Notes: generated by a model not told the origin, from the sequence alone. Counted from the first letter of the stretch, positions 8,119 through 19,052 are shown. The stretch is 64,000 bases of DNA from Micrococcales bacterium KH10 (GCA_900188465.1 FZPE01000002.1:191489-255488), one strand, 5' to 3'. Translations and numbers: made by a program.

Positions 8119-10337
8119 AACTACGCTGCCCCGTCACCGCTATAGATATTGCACCCGGCGACTCCGTCGTCATTCCCATCGAAGTCATCAACACATCTGA
8201 CGTCATTGAATCGGCGTCAGTTCGCATCATCGGAATCGACGCAGCGACCCTGTCTTCGGCGCCTACCGAACTTCCTCTCTTCCCCGAAGCCGTCGGACAG
8301 ATGGAAGTCACCCTGGCACTGCCGGAGATATTCCCCGCCGGAACCTACCCCCTCACGCTGGTTGTCGCCGGGGTCACGCCCGGCAGTCGAAGTGCGCACC
8401 ACAACCTTGAATTGACTGTGCCGCGACGACCCAGCTTGAGGCTTTCGGCTTCACCGTCAGTGGTGCGCGCCCGCCGTAAGGCTTCATTCCCCGTTGTCAT
8501 CCGCAACGAGGGAAATGTACCGCTTGAGACCGCATTACGAGCAACCGACACCGATCGCCGCTTACGCACCACCTTGCTACCGCCTGCTGTGACCATCCCA
8601 GCCGGAAGCAGCGCCCAGGCGACTGTGGTGGTCAAAGGACCGAGGCAACTCGTCGGAACGGATCGGGACCGCCCCGTAACCCTCCAGGCCCACAGCGTGG
8701 GAACCGAAGCAGACCTGGTGCTGACCCTGCAGCAGCGCTCTACCTTCTCTCGTGGCTTCATCACGGCGCTGATTCTGCTGGCGATCGTCGCACTGTGGGT
8801 ATTGGCTTTTCTTTTTGGCATTCGTTATGTGCTCGGCACAGATCCGTACACCAAGATCGCACCCGCTTCGTTCTTCGCGGGGATGGTGACCGATGAGGCC
8901 GGAGCTCCTGAAGACTCGGGAGCGCCTGACGGGGCACTGCCCAAGACAGGGGCGGTATCCGCGTCAGTGGGGGCGACCATCTCCGGAGCAGTGACCTCAA
9001 GATGGGACGGCGACGGTGTCGCACGACTGACCGTCGACGTGCTGCGACAAACTCGCGAGGGGCTCGTCGTCGTATCGTCAACGGCAACCCAAGGTGACGG
9101 CTCCTATGAAGTCTCCGGACTCTTCCCCGGACGTTACCTCGTGCGGGTCAGCGCCGAAGGATATGAGCCTATCTGGTATCCGAATGCGCGCCGCGCTCGC
9201 TCAGCTCGAACAGTCGTGACGACCGCACAGCAAGAAACCGCGGATATCAACCTGCGGGTCACCGGAGATACCGCCACCCTCACCGGCAATGTCCTCGTCA
9301 CCGATGCAACCGCTGATATTGCGGTCACGGTCACCGCCCAGCCGACCTGGTCCGGTGCGGATCCGGGTGACACCCAAACCACCACCATCGACGAGCAGGG
9401 CCGCTACAGTTTCAGCAACCTGCTGGCGCCGGCCCGCTATCAATTGACCTTCAGCGCTGAGGGTTTCCGCAGTACCACCAGCACGGAGCGCGTGCTCGGC
9501 GGACAGCATCGGTACGCGCTCGACGTCGCACTCGGTTCGGGTACCGGCAGCATCAGCGGCGTCGTGACCGATGGCACTGATCCAATAGGCGGGGTCACCA
9601 TCACGACGACCGTCGCCGACGAGACCGTTTCGGTCGGAACTCCCACCGTGGGCATGGTCGGCCAGTTCACACTGAACAACCTGCCGACACCCGCCACATA
9701 CGTGCTGACCTTCACTAAGGACGGATTTACCACCCGCAGCACGGTCGTCGATCTGGGCGCCGGGCAGGTCGTCGGCGATCTCGAAGTGCAGTTGGCGGGC
9801 GGTGCCGGCACGATCACCGGCAAGATCGTCGACGAGGACAACAACGGTGTCGGCGGGGTCACGGTGACCGTCGGCGGTGCTGCGACAACGATCACCACCA
9901 CGACCCTGACCGGTTCCAATGCGGGCAGCTACACACTGACTGGGCTGACTATCCCGGGCCAATACACGCTGACCTTCACTGCTGAGGGATACACCGACGC
10001 GAGTGTGCCGGTGAACCTCAGCGTTGACGCTCCCTCAGCTACGCGCAACGCCACCTTGCGGCGCGGGATGGGCACCGTCCATGGACTCGTCACGTTGGAC
10101 AACGCCGGCAAAGCGGGAATCACGGTGCGCATCACCGACGGAAATGCGGTACGCGAAACCACGTCCACCGCCACCGGAGACTTAGGCCGAGGCACATACT
10201 CCTTCGACGCACTGCCACCGGGAAGCTACACCGTCACCGCGCTCAACGATGCGGGCCGGGTGGTCGCCACGGCGATCACCCGCGTGAACGCAGGCGGAAC
10301 CAACCGGGCTGACCTGCCGATGCGGGAGGTGAGCTGA
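8115..10337 (+). CDS. Membrane-anchored eCIS-associated protein 1 with carboxypeptidase-regulatory-like repeats
   Basis: 740 residues, start overlapping the cap gene. Residues 1-210 form two Ig-like beta domains without a signal peptide (VIPIEVINTSDVIESASVRIIG; FPVVIRNEGNVPLETALRA). One hydrophobic helix follows at ~214-237 (LILLAIVALWVLAFLFG). The remainder has about six carboxypeptidase-regulatory-like modules, recognisable by repeating GTISGVVTDGTDPIGGVTIT, YSFSNLLAPARYQLTFSAEG and similar pairs. The absence of a signal peptide predicts the N-terminal domains inside and the repeats outside. It is paralogous to the next two genes. With no fibre gene in the locus, it is a plausible membrane dock for the particle or a cell-surface stalk; this is inference. 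Confidence 0.8.
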   Translation: MKLRCPVTAIDIAPGDSVVIPIEVINTSDVIESASVRIIGIDAATLSSAPTELPLFPEAVGQMEVTLALPEIFPAGTYPLTLVVAGVTPGSRSAHHNLELTVPRRPSLRLSASPSVVRARRKASFPVVIRNEGNVPLETALRATDTDRRLRTTLLPPAVTIPAGSSAQATVVVKGPRQLVGTDRDRPVTLQAHSVGTEADLVLTLQQRSTFSRGFITALILLAIVALWVLAFLFGIRYVLGTDPYTKIAPASFFAGMVTDEAGAPEDSGAPDGALPKTGAVSASVGATISGAVTSRWDGDGVARLTVDVLRQTREGLVVVSSTATQGDGSYEVSGLFPGRYLVRVSAEGYEPIWYPNARRARSARTVVTTAQQETADINLRVTGDTATLTGNVLVTDATADIAVTVTAQPTWSGADPGDTQTTTIDEQGRYSFSNLLAPARYQLTFSAEGFRSTTSTERVLGGQHRYALDVALGSGTGSISGVVTDGTDPIGGVTITTTVADETVSVGTPTVGMVGQFTLNNLPTPATYVLTFTKDGFTTRSTVVDLGAGQVVGDLEVQLAGGAGTITGKIVDEDNNGVGGVTVTVGGAATTITTTTLTGSNAGSYTLTGLTIPGQYTLTFTAEGYTDASVPVNLSVDAPSATRNATLRRGMGTVHGLVTLDNAGKAGITVRITDGNAVRETTSTATGDLGRGTYSFDALPPGSYTVTALNDAGRVVATAITRVNAGGTNRADLPMREVS

Positions 10338-10338
10338 G

Positions 10339-12849
10339 ATGTATTGCGATATCTCACCTCGTCACAGCGTGGTCGCCGCTGGTCAACCAGCGGTCATCAC
10401 ACTCACCATCACCAACACCCGTCAGGTCATCGTCGGATGTTCCATTCGAGTCCTCGGTGCCGATGCTTCCTGGATCACCATTGACGAGCCAGAACCGCGG
10501 CTGTTCCCCGACGAGACGATAACGGTGATCGTTCAGGTCACGATTCCAGCGGAACTCCCTGCTGGCGCCAGGACCTTGTCGATACAGGTGCAGGATCTTG
10601 CAGACCCGGCACATCTGTCTATCGAGGAAATAACGCTCGATGTGCCAAGTGACCCGCGGCTTCATGTCACCGTTGACCCGTCGCACATCACCGCGGGTAA
10701 ACGGGCGCATTTCACCACGGTGGTCACCAACGCCGGCAATGCGGTCCAAGAGGTCACCATGGCGGCGACCGATCCGAAGGCGAAGACCACTTTCGACTTC
10801 CAGCCTGCCGCCTTCCGGCTCGACCCTGGCGCGTCGATGCCGGTCGTCCTACGGGTCAAAGCTCGTCGCCGCTTGTTGGGCGATGCCGTGTTGCGGCCGT
10901 TCCAAGTCGATGCCCACACCGAACCGGAACCCAAGACTCCCACCCCGCCGGCGACCGCCGTCTTTGTCCAAAAATCGCTGTTCTCGCGGGGCGCACTGTC
11001 CCTGGTGGGTCTGCTCCTGGCCGTCACGGTGTTCGCCATCGTCATCGTGATCGCACTGTCCTCAGTAGTGAATCGCTCCGCTGCCGACCGCAATCTCGCG
11101 CTGGCAGTCGCACAGGCGCGTGATAGCGCGCCCACCTCCGGTCAAGCCTCGATCACAGGTTCTGTCACCGACCTGATGACCGGCGCAGCGGTCTCGGGAG
11201 TCTCCGTTGCGGCATTCTCCTCCGATGACACCAATACCGCCGTAGCCAGCAACGCGACAAGTTCCGACGGCAACTTCACCATGAGCGGCATGCCTCCGGG
11301 CGATTACCTGGTGCGGGTGCAAGGCGCTGGCTACGACCCGGTGTGGTACCCGGCTGCGGCGAGCCCCGGGGATGCCAGCGAGGTCACGGTGACTGACGGT
11401 TCCGCCGTCACCGGACTGACGTTACTCGTCGGCGGAATCCCGGCCAGCCTCTCCGGCACTGTCACGGGAACTGACGTGTCTGGGGCGACGTTGACTTTGC
11501 AGTTGCCTTTGGACGAGGGCATCCTCGCCGATGCGGGGCTGCTGGATGAGACCGCGACCGGACCGATTCCGGCCGGGGCTGTCGTCACCAGCGTTCCCAT
11601 CGCGTCAGATGGCGCATTCGAGATCAAATCATTGCCGGCCCCCGCGGTTTATGACCTGATCGTCACCAAAGAGGGCCTGGCTCCAACCGTGCAGCGTCTC
11701 GACGTGGCGGCCGGGGAAGACCGCAGCGATGTCGTGCTGTCGTTGCTCACCGGTGACGGGATCATCGAAGGTACCGTCACGGGCGCCGACGGTCCCATCG
11801 GTGAGGCCACGGTGGTGGCGACCTCACAAGATGTCACGGTCCGCACCGTCTCCCTCACCGAAGGCGAGATAGGCGATTTCGTGCTGCGCGGATTGCCCAC
11901 ACCCGGCACCTACACCATCACGGTGTCAGCCGACGGCTATTCGGACGCGACCTTGTCCCTGGCTCTGAGTGAGGGACAGCAGCTCACCGGCGTCTCCGCC
12001 GTGCTGGGGTCAGCGACAGGCAGTCTTGGCGGACGGGTCAGCGTTGATGTCGGTTCGGCTGGCGGCGTGGAGGTCACTATCAGCGACGGCTCCACGACCG
12101 TGCGCACTGTCACTCAGTCAACCAGGCCCGTTGGCCAGTGGCAGGTGACCGGTTTGCGCATCCCGAGCACGTATACGGTGACCTTTTCCCGGCAAGGTCT
12201 GACAAGTCAGGTGCTTTCAGTCCATCTTGACGGCTTCGGGCAGGTCACCCAAGGGGCGCCCAACGCCACCAGCGTCAACGCACGATTGAGTTCGGCCACT
12301 GCATCCCTATCCGGGACAGTGCGCCAGGCCCGACCCGGCCAATCCGCGACACCGGTCGGCAATGTGACCATCACGCTGAGTTCAGGCGATACCCAACGCG
12401 TTGTGACATCAGCCTCCACCCCCGCCGGACAGGTGGGGTACTACGAGATCGACGATCTGCGTCCCGGCACCTACACCGTGACCTTCACCAGACCAGGCAC
12501 CACAGCGAGCTCGACAATCATCACGCTGACTGCCGGTGAAGCCGCGACGCACAGTCCGACATTGGTCGCGCCAGCGTCAATTTCCGGAACCGTCACCCAA
12601 GCGTTAACGAATGCCCCGGCACCGGGGCTGACAGTCAACCTCTATTTCGCATCCGAATACGGCACCGCGGCTGGACCGGTGGCAACCACCACCACCGGCA
12701 GCGACGGCAAGTACTCATTCATCGAGGTTGATGCACCGGAGCACTACATCGTAGAGATCCGCACAGCCCCCGGCGGCACCGTGGTGGCAACATCGCGACC
12801 AATCTCATTGGCCGCATCCGACACGCACGTCTACGACGCCACCATCTAG
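10339..12849 (+). CDS. Membrane-anchored eCIS-associated protein 2 with carboxypeptidase-regulatory-like repeats
   Basis: 836 residues; ATG one base after the previous stop, with GGGAGGTGAG just upstream. The architecture is the same as the preceding gene: two N-terminal Ig-like domains (VITLTITNTRQVIVGCSIRV; HFTTVVTNAGNAVQEVTMAA), a helix at ~218-242 (SLVGLLLAVTVFAIVIVIAL) and about seven carboxypeptidase-regulatory/Cna-B-like modules ending at the C-terminus. The DYLVRVQGAGYDPVWYP segment right after the first module closely matches YLVRVSAEGYEPIWYP in the first paralogue, so tandem duplication is clear. There is no LPxTG or other sorting signal. It is probably anchored only by the single helix, with repeats on the outer face. 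Confidence 0.8.
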   Translation: MYCDISPRHSVVAAGQPAVITLTITNTRQVIVGCSIRVLGADASWITIDEPEPRLFPDETITVIVQVTIPAELPAGARTLSIQVQDLADPAHLSIEEITLDVPSDPRLHVTVDPSHITAGKRAHFTTVVTNAGNAVQEVTMAATDPKAKTTFDFQPAAFRLDPGASMPVVLRVKARRRLLGDAVLRPFQVDAHTEPEPKTPTPPATAVFVQKSLFSRGALSLVGLLLAVTVFAIVIVIALSSVVNRSAADRNLALAVAQARDSAPTSGQASITGSVTDLMTGAAVSGVSVAAFSSDDTNTAVASNATSSDGNFTMSGMPPGDYLVRVQGAGYDPVWYPAAASPGDASEVTVTDGSAVTGLTLLVGGIPASLSGTVTGTDVSGATLTLQLPLDEGILADAGLLDETATGPIPAGAVVTSVPIASDGAFEIKSLPAPAVYDLIVTKEGLAPTVQRLDVAAGEDRSDVVLSLLTGDGIIEGTVTGADGPIGEATVVATSQDVTVRTVSLTEGEIGDFVLRGLPTPGTYTITVSADGYSDATLSLALSEGQQLTGVSAVLGSATGSLGGRVSVDVGSAGGVEVTISDGSTTVRTVTQSTRPVGQWQVTGLRIPSTYTVTFSRQGLTSQVLSVHLDGFGQVTQGAPNATSVNARLSSATASLSGTVRQARPGQSATPVGNVTITLSSGDTQRVVTSASTPAGQVGYYEIDDLRPGTYTVTFTRPGTTASSTIITLTAGEAATHSPTLVAPASISGTVTQALTNAPAPGLTVNLYFASEYGTAAGPVATTTTGSDGKYSFIEVDAPEHYIVEIRTAPGGTVVATSRPISLAASDTHVYDATI

Positions 12850-12871
12850 TAAGTGATCAAGGAGCGCGATC

Positions 12872-15800
12872 ATGTCTAGCGAATCACAGCGCACTGACCC
12901 CCTGGCACCCACCGTCAGCGTGGAAGTCGCACCGCGCACGTCCACATCGGAGCCATCACTACTTCGAGTTCACGTCCGTAACGTCACTGACTCCGCCCAA
13001 GATTTCATCGTGCGATTGCGCGGTTTGGAATCAAGCTGGGTTCCGGCACCAGCAGCCCTGCCCGGGGTTCCAGCTGATGCCACCATCACTCTTGACCTGC
13101 CGATCACGCCACCTGCGGGAACTCCGCCTGGCGAGTACCCCTTCGTCGTTGAAGTGGAGGCTCGTACCAGCGACAACAACGCCACTGCGCGCATCGCGCG
13201 GTCAATCGTGACCTCGTCCTGGCGCGTCGACGCGCTCAGCGACCTCGTCCTCAGTGTCGAGCCTGCCGACGCCCGCGGTCTTCTTGGCCGCACCGTCAAA
13301 GTGCAGGTCGCCAACTCTGGAACTCAGCCGCGCGACATCGTGCTCGATACGGTCAGTGAGCATGGCCTATCGGTGAAGTTATCGGGCAAGCAAGTCTCTA
13401 TCGCCCCACAACAGTCGGCGCATCTGAAGGCCCGCCTACGAGCCCGCAAGATGCAGTTGCTGCACAGCTCACCGCGGCGCTCTTTCACCATCATCGCAAC
13501 CGGCAATCAGACTCCCACCCGTTTCCAGGGAACCTTCCAGTCCCGAGCACTCCTGCCTTCAGGCGTGATGCGCGCCCTGTCCCTGATTCTGGTGATCGCA
13601 CTGTGGGCGGGCGGCACAGTGATCGCGTTGCCATGGTTGTCGCAACGGTTTAACGCAGATCGTGTCGTCGCCGAGACCGCGACAAGAACACAGAAGCCGG
13701 ATCAGGACTCGTCCGATCCTGCCGTAACCACCGATCCAGACACGGGCGACTCCGGCTCCGACAGTCCTGGCGGATCCGGTTCCGAGGATGAACCCGACAC
13801 CGCTGACAATGACGATGAAGCCGAAGAAATCGAACAGGTGCGTATCGCCGGCGCCGTGACGGGCGTCTCTCCCGAGGGCGTGACCGTCAATATTCGTCCG
13901 GCGTCAGCCTTCGCCCCCGACCAAAGCGGCGCCAACTCATCCGACACCACCACGGCGGCGGTACGAACCGCAACGCATCGGATCTCCCAATCCCCCGGCT
14001 TGCGGGCTGGCAAGACAGTCTGGCAACTCGTCACCGGTTCCGGCACCGCCTTCAACCCGATGTCTGCAGCGCTTCCGGCCGCACAGACAGCACCCGCTGG
14101 AAAGACCTGGCGGGAGGCATTGCCGGTCGAACGCGGCACATCCACACCACAAGCGCGCAGCACCGTTACGGATAACGACGGCACTTGGGCATTCGGCGGC
14201 ATGGATCCGAATGCCCGCTACTTGGTGACGTTGAGCAAACCGGGCTTCCAGACAGCGCGGTATTTCGTTACGGGTGCCGAGGCTGCCCAGGTGCCGCTCG
14301 AGGTCTCACTAGAGGCCGGACAGGGAACCATCTCAGGACAGGTCACCGGCCCGAACGGTGCCGCCGGCGGGGTCGAGATCACTTTGACCGATGGTCTGAC
14401 CACTTTGACGACACGTACTGCCACCAGCGGTGATGTCGGAAGTTGGTCTGTGACCGGCCTGTCAACGCCCAGCACCTATCTGGTCACGGCTGCTGGCGCG
14501 GGACTTGGGGTGAAATCGCGTCTGGTCGAGCTGGCAGCCGATGGATCCCAAACCGTCGATATGTCGCTGCGGCGCGGCGTCGCCACTTTGCGGGGCACGA
14601 TCTCGGGTCCGAATTCACGAGGCACCTTCGCACCACTGGGTTCGATGACGGTTGTCGCTCAGGGCGAGGGGATCTCTCGCACCGCGACCACGTCGACTGC
14701 TCAGACAAACACGGGCACCTTCATCCTTCCCGATCTACCGGTTCCGGGTAAGTACACCGTGACGGTCAGCGGTGATGGCTACCTGACGCAGATCCGTGAG
14801 ATCTCACTGAACACCCGCAAGGCATCCCGCGCGCTCAATCTGCAGTTGCAACGCTCCGGCGGAACGGTGGTGGGCACGGTCAAGGACGAGGACGGCATCG
14901 GGCTGGCTGGTGCTGGAATGATCCTGACCAGCGATGACAATACCTACAAGACCATGAGCGCCTCAGATGGCGAGGGCGGGTTCCGTTTCGACGGCATCAC
15001 AGCGGGAACATACGTGCTTTCCGGCCAGATTTTCGGACACGAGACCGCCTTTGCGCAGGTCAAGGTTTTGGATGGACGAGTTCAAACCAGCGATCTCGTC
15101 CTGACCTCCATTGACGGAAACGGGCTGACCGCGACATCCAGGATTCGTGGCCGTGCGGTTGACGCCACCACCGGAGCCTCCATCACCTGCCCTCATATTC
15201 GTGCCGACGAGGTCTGCGCCGTGACCATCACCACCGACGTAACCGCGCGAGACGGCACCGTGAGCACCATCAGCACCACACAATTGCCGGACGCGCAGTA
15301 CACCCTGCCGACCGCTTCTGGACTATATCCCGGGCGGTACACTCTGACATTCCAGGCACCCGGCTATGAGCCGACCACCGTTGATGTCGAAGTGGCGATG
15401 AACACCGTAGTTGAAGCAGCGACGGCGGCGCTGTACCCCTCACCATCAATCAGCGGGAACATTCTGACTCGAGTCGGCTCACTGCCAGCAGGCACCTGCG
15501 TGGTGGCGACCACAGGTGATGCGCCCACCCCTACCGGTTACCCCTGTGTCCCCGCCCCGGATGCTGGCTGCACCGTGACCGGTGCAGTGGACACCTATTG
15601 CGCATTCGCAGACACCGCAACCATGGGCGGCTACTCGATTAACCGGCTTCCGTCTGGCACCTACCAGGTACGCACCTTCGTGCCGCCGAACACCGAATAC
15701 CTCTCAGATGAAATCGGTGTGGCATTGTCGTTGCAGGGCGGCGACGCACGACGCTATGACGCGACCTTAGATCGCTTGGGACGTATTGCTCTGACCGCGC

Positions 15801-18800
15801 TGAAATCAACGGGCACTGGAAGCCTCATTGCGGGTGTCGATGCCTTCATTGAGGCAGTGAGCACAGGCAATGTCACGTTCACGACGAGTGGTGTCGCCAA
15901 CGAAACGGGCTACCTGCTGCTGACCGGGCTGCCAGACAGCGTCTACACGATCACGGCTCGTGATGCGGTCAACCCGTCTTTGACCGGGCAGACAACCGGG
16001 GTGACATTGGGGCTGAACCAGGAGATCTCGGTACAACTGGTGATCACCTCGGGTGTGCTGACTCTCGAAAGCAGGGTTCTGACTCAGCTCGAAGCCGCTG
16101 CCTCAGATCCGGTCCCTAACGCATCGGTCACCGTCACAGGAGTGGTGCGCTATTCCGGGGTGGTGCCAGTGCGTGAAACCGTCACGATTCCGGCAACCAA
16201 TGCTGCCGGTGAGTTCACGATCTGCACCACCCTTCCCTGTTCGGGCGACCCGCACGTGGCCTACCTGCCGCTGATCGAAGAGAACGTGGACATTGAGGTC
16301 ACCGCGACTAACTATGTCACTTTCACTCGCAACAATGTGCCGACCTCTGAGCTCGCGACCATCACACTGGAACCACGCGGCGTGCGTTTCAGTGGAACGC
16401 TGACACTCAACGGCGCTACTGCCGCAGACTTGCCGACTCTGAACGAGGCAACGAGTTTCACCGTGATCTCGGCACCGCCCGGCACTGGTGCGATGTCCCT
16501 GTCCGCGGATCAGAACGGTCGCGTCCTCTGGTCCGATTCCCTGCAACCCATCGATCCGCAAGGAGGGCGAACGATCCGACCCGGCCGTTATGTCGTCCGT
16601 GCTTCGTTGCCCGGGTTCGATACCCATGAGGTCACTTTCCAAGTCACTGTCGGGCAAACCCTCGTCTCGCCGCAGTTCGTCTTGGCCAAGTATGGCGAAT
16701 TGCGGGTCTTCGCCATGGCTCCAGGGACGTCGGGGCCGGTGGAGCAGGAAGCACCGACCATGGAGATCCGGTTGCGCGATGGCACCACGCGCGTGGTGGA
16801 CGCACCTGGATCGCGCACCTACGTGGACTTCGGTTCACTGCCAAGCGGCAACTACCAGATCACCGCTTGGCTACCCGGGTTCGCGGAGACCACTCAGACG
16901 TTGACGCTACAGCCCGGCCAGCAGGTCTCGTCCACGCCGACTGCGGGGACCCAGATCGTGCTCACGCCGCTCAGCGCCGTATCCGGTGTGGTGTATTCGC
17001 AATACGGTCCGGGCTGGATGACGCTGCTGTCTGGAGCCCGGGTCGATGCCACGCACGAGTCTTCCGCAATACCGTTCACTGCCACCACTGACGGCGACGG
17101 CAGTTACCGCATCACGGGAACCAAGACTCGCGAGGGTCTGCGCAACGGTGACTGGACGTTCGTGGCTACTGCGGCGGGACATGCCGCGACGAGCGGTCCC
17201 GGCATGTTGCCTTCAAGCCAGCAGATCGAACTCACAGCACCCGCGATTCCAACGGACACGTCGCTGGACGACGAGTTAGCGCTGGCTCCACTGCGCGGCT
17301 CCCTGCAGGTGACCGTGACAAACCCCGATACGAATGATCCGATCACACAGGGGATCACGTTGACCGTCGCCTACGACGATGGCATGCATTCTGTTGCCCC
17401 GGTGACGGCGCAGCGCTGCAATCCATCGGATCCAGACGATCCGTCGTTCTGTTTCACGAACCTGTTGCCGCTGACATATACCCTCACTGTCACCGGATCG
17501 GGATACGCACCGGTGACGACCTCGGTCACGATCAATCCGGGTGTCAATCATCTGGTGCGACTGCCGATGACAAATCCTGGCGGTTCGGTACAAGGCACTG
17601 TGACGTTGCAGGTCGGCAGTCAGATCACGGCTGTCGAGGATGCCGACGTGGAACTGGTCAGCACCACAAACCCTAATATCAGTGCTGATACGACGACGAA
17701 CGCAAACGGAAACTACCTGTTCGATTCAGTCACGGCCGGTACGTACTCTCTGACTGCCACCTATCGAATCGACCCGAATGAACCCAGTTCTGAGTTGACC
17801 GCGACACGCACGATTGTGGTCGGTATCGCGCAGTCACTGTTCGTGGACCTGGTGTTGGTGCAGCCAACGGCGTCCATCACAGTAGAAGCCACGTCAGGGC
17901 AAGGGTTCGATCTGACCGGCGCTTTGGTGTCGTTGGCGGGCTCGTCCAATCTGGCGCCACAACCGCTGGCGCGCAGTTCGAGCAATCCGAACGTGTACGT
18001 CACGACCTTCGCCCAGGTGCCCTACGGCACCTTCCACGCGCGGCTCAGTGGTCCGGCCGATCACCTCGGCACCCACACCTCAGGCAATGTCACGGTCAAT
18101 AGCGGCAGTCCGAACGCGACCATCGCCATGAACGTCAATGAGACCCGTGTTCAGTTGATCGGGGCAGCGGATTCGGCCGTGACAACGCCACCCAGCACGA
18201 TCACCGCCACGATAGGCGATCTGCCGGAGATCACATTGCCGGTGGGCGACGATGTCGTCGTCTACGTGCCGCAGGGCACCGCGCGCACTATTTCAGGTAC
18301 ATCTGGAGCTTGGCGAATCGACGTCCCCGCTGGACAACAGACAGTCGCGGCCAGCGCCGTGACACACACAGCGACGTTGACAGTGCGCCGCCACGCGGTG
18401 TCGGTTACGCTGACCTCCCCCAACCCGAACCCGGTCACCATCGATTCGAACGTGACATGGAACTTCTCCATCTCGTCGCCCACAGCAACCACAGTCTCTG
18501 GTGGACAACTCACGTTACAACGGCAATCCGGAAGCAATTGGACAGACGTGACGACAGGCGTCGCAATACCCGCCTCGGGATCGGGCACGGTCGGCTACAC
18601 AGCGGTGCTGCCAGCCGGTTCAGCCACTTTCAGGTTGGTATATTCTGGCGCGGCCGAATTCGAACCCGCCACTTCACCAACGAGTTCCATCACCATCAAC
18701 CGGAGGTCAACGTCAATCACAGTGACGTCGCCGGCACCGGGACGGGTCGTGGCGACGCTGTCTCCGGCGGAGGCTGCGGCTTCAATCAGCAGTGGCTTGT

Positions 18801-19027
18801 CGTCGCTGGTGATCGAGACAGGTTCCGGAACCAACTGGACGGAAGTCACCACCGGTTGTTCTCGCTCGAATAACGTGTTGACGTGTAACGGGGTCACGGA
18901 GGGTGCCACTGCCAGGGCACGGTTTGTGATCAACGATGCCAACGACAATAAGTGGCTGGCGTCCATGAGCGGCACCGTCACGGTGACGGTCACACCGCCG
19001 CCGCCTGGTCCCGGAAGTGGCGGCTAA
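12872..19027 (+). CDS. Giant membrane-anchored eCIS-associated protein 3 (2051 residues)
   Basis: ATG at 12872 with AAGGAG 7 bases upstream. Residues 1-230 again hold two Ig-like domains (LLRVHVRNVTDSAQDFIVRL; VKVQVANSGTQPRDIVLDTV) followed by a helix at ~234-254 (LSLILVIALWAGGTVIALPW). A strongly acidic Ser/Asp/Glu linker (~275-325) comes next, then well over a dozen carboxypeptidase-regulatory/Cna-B-like modules. The last ~250 residues look like bacterial Ig modules (VTLTSPNPNPVTIDSNVTWN) and the chain ends in PPPPGPGSGG. It is two to three times longer than its paralogues and is the last gene of the + operon, followed by a long palindrome. The likely role is an extended surface stalk or docking platform; no enzymatic motif is seen. 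Confidence 0.8.
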   Translation: MSSESQRTDPLAPTVSVEVAPRTSTSEPSLLRVHVRNVTDSAQDFIVRLRGLESSWVPAPAALPGVPADATITLDLPITPPAGTPPGEYPFVVEVEARTSDNNATARIARSIVTSSWRVDALSDLVLSVEPADARGLLGRTVKVQVANSGTQPRDIVLDTVSEHGLSVKLSGKQVSIAPQQSAHLKARLRARKMQLLHSSPRRSFTIIATGNQTPTRFQGTFQSRALLPSGVMRALSLILVIALWAGGTVIALPWLSQRFNADRVVAETATRTQKPDQDSSDPAVTTDPDTGDSGSDSPGGSGSEDEPDTADNDDEAEEIEQVRIAGAVTGVSPEGVTVNIRPASAFAPDQSGANSSDTTTAAVRTATHRISQSPGLRAGKTVWQLVTGSGTAFNPMSAALPAAQTAPAGKTWREALPVERGTSTPQARSTVTDNDGTWAFGGMDPNARYLVTLSKPGFQTARYFVTGAEAAQVPLEVSLEAGQGTISGQVTGPNGAAGGVEITLTDGLTTLTTRTATSGDVGSWSVTGLSTPSTYLVTAAGAGLGVKSRLVELAADGSQTVDMSLRRGVATLRGTISGPNSRGTFAPLGSMTVVAQGEGISRTATTSTAQTNTGTFILPDLPVPGKYTVTVSGDGYLTQIREISLNTRKASRALNLQLQRSGGTVVGTVKDEDGIGLAGAGMILTSDDNTYKTMSASDGEGGFRFDGITAGTYVLSGQIFGHETAFAQVKVLDGRVQTSDLVLTSIDGNGLTATSRIRGRAVDATTGASITCPHIRADEVCAVTITTDVTARDGTVSTISTTQLPDAQYTLPTASGLYPGRYTLTFQAPGYEPTTVDVEVAMNTVVEAATAALYPSPSISGNILTRVGSLPAGTCVVATTGDAPTPTGYPCVPAPDAGCTVTGAVDTYCAFADTATMGGYSINRLPSGTYQVRTFVPPNTEYLSDEIGVALSLQGGDARRYDATLDRLGRIALTALKSTGTGSLIAGVDAFIEAVSTGNVTFTTSGVANETGYLLLTGLPDSVYTITARDAVNPSLTGQTTGVTLGLNQEISVQLVITSGVLTLESRVLTQLEAAASDPVPNASVTVTGVVRYSGVVPVRETVTIPATNAAGEFTICTTLPCSGDPHVAYLPLIEENVDIEVTATNYVTFTRNNVPTSELATITLEPRGVRFSGTLTLNGATAADLPTLNEATSFTVISAPPGTGAMSLSADQNGRVLWSDSLQPIDPQGGRTIRPGRYVVRASLPGFDTHEVTFQVTVGQTLVSPQFVLAKYGELRVFAMAPGTSGPVEQEAPTMEIRLRDGTTRVVDAPGSRTYVDFGSLPSGNYQITAWLPGFAETTQTLTLQPGQQVSSTPTAGTQIVLTPLSAVSGVVYSQYGPGWMTLLSGARVDATHESSAIPFTATTDGDGSYRITGTKTREGLRNGDWTFVATAAGHAATSGPGMLPSSQQIELTAPAIPTDTSLDDELALAPLRGSLQVTVTNPDTNDPITQGITLTVAYDDGMHSVAPVTAQRCNPSDPDDPSFCFTNLLPLTYTLTVTGSGYAPVTTSVTINPGVNHLVRLPMTNPGGSVQGTVTLQVGSQITAVEDADVELVSTTNPNISADTTTNANGNYLFDSVTAGTYSLTATYRIDPNEPSSELTATRTIVVGIAQSLFVDLVLVQPTASITVEATSGQGFDLTGALVSLAGSSNLAPQPLARSSSNPNVYVTTFAQVPYGTFHARLSGPADHLGTHTSGNVTVNSGSPNATIAMNVNETRVQLIGAADSAVTTPPSTITATIGDLPEITLPVGDDVVVYVPQGTARTISGTSGAWRIDVPAGQQTVAASAVTHTATLTVRRHAVSVTLTSPNPNPVTIDSNVTWNFSISSPTATTVSGGQLTLQRQSGSNWTDVTTGVAIPASGSGTVGYTAVLPAGSATFRLVYSGAAEFEPATSPTSSITINRRSTSITVTSPAPGRVVATLSPAEAAASISSGLSSLVIETGSGTNWTEVTTGCSRSNNVLTCNGVTEGATARARFVINDANDNKWLASMSGTVTVTVTPPPPGPGSGG

Positions 19028-19052
19028 AGTCGCCCCTGGTGGTCAGGCTCAC

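Noticed and set aside
9201-9962. Long - strand ORFs opposite the repeat modules
   Set aside because: Low-complexity shadows of the repetitive membrane protein gene, without start signals.
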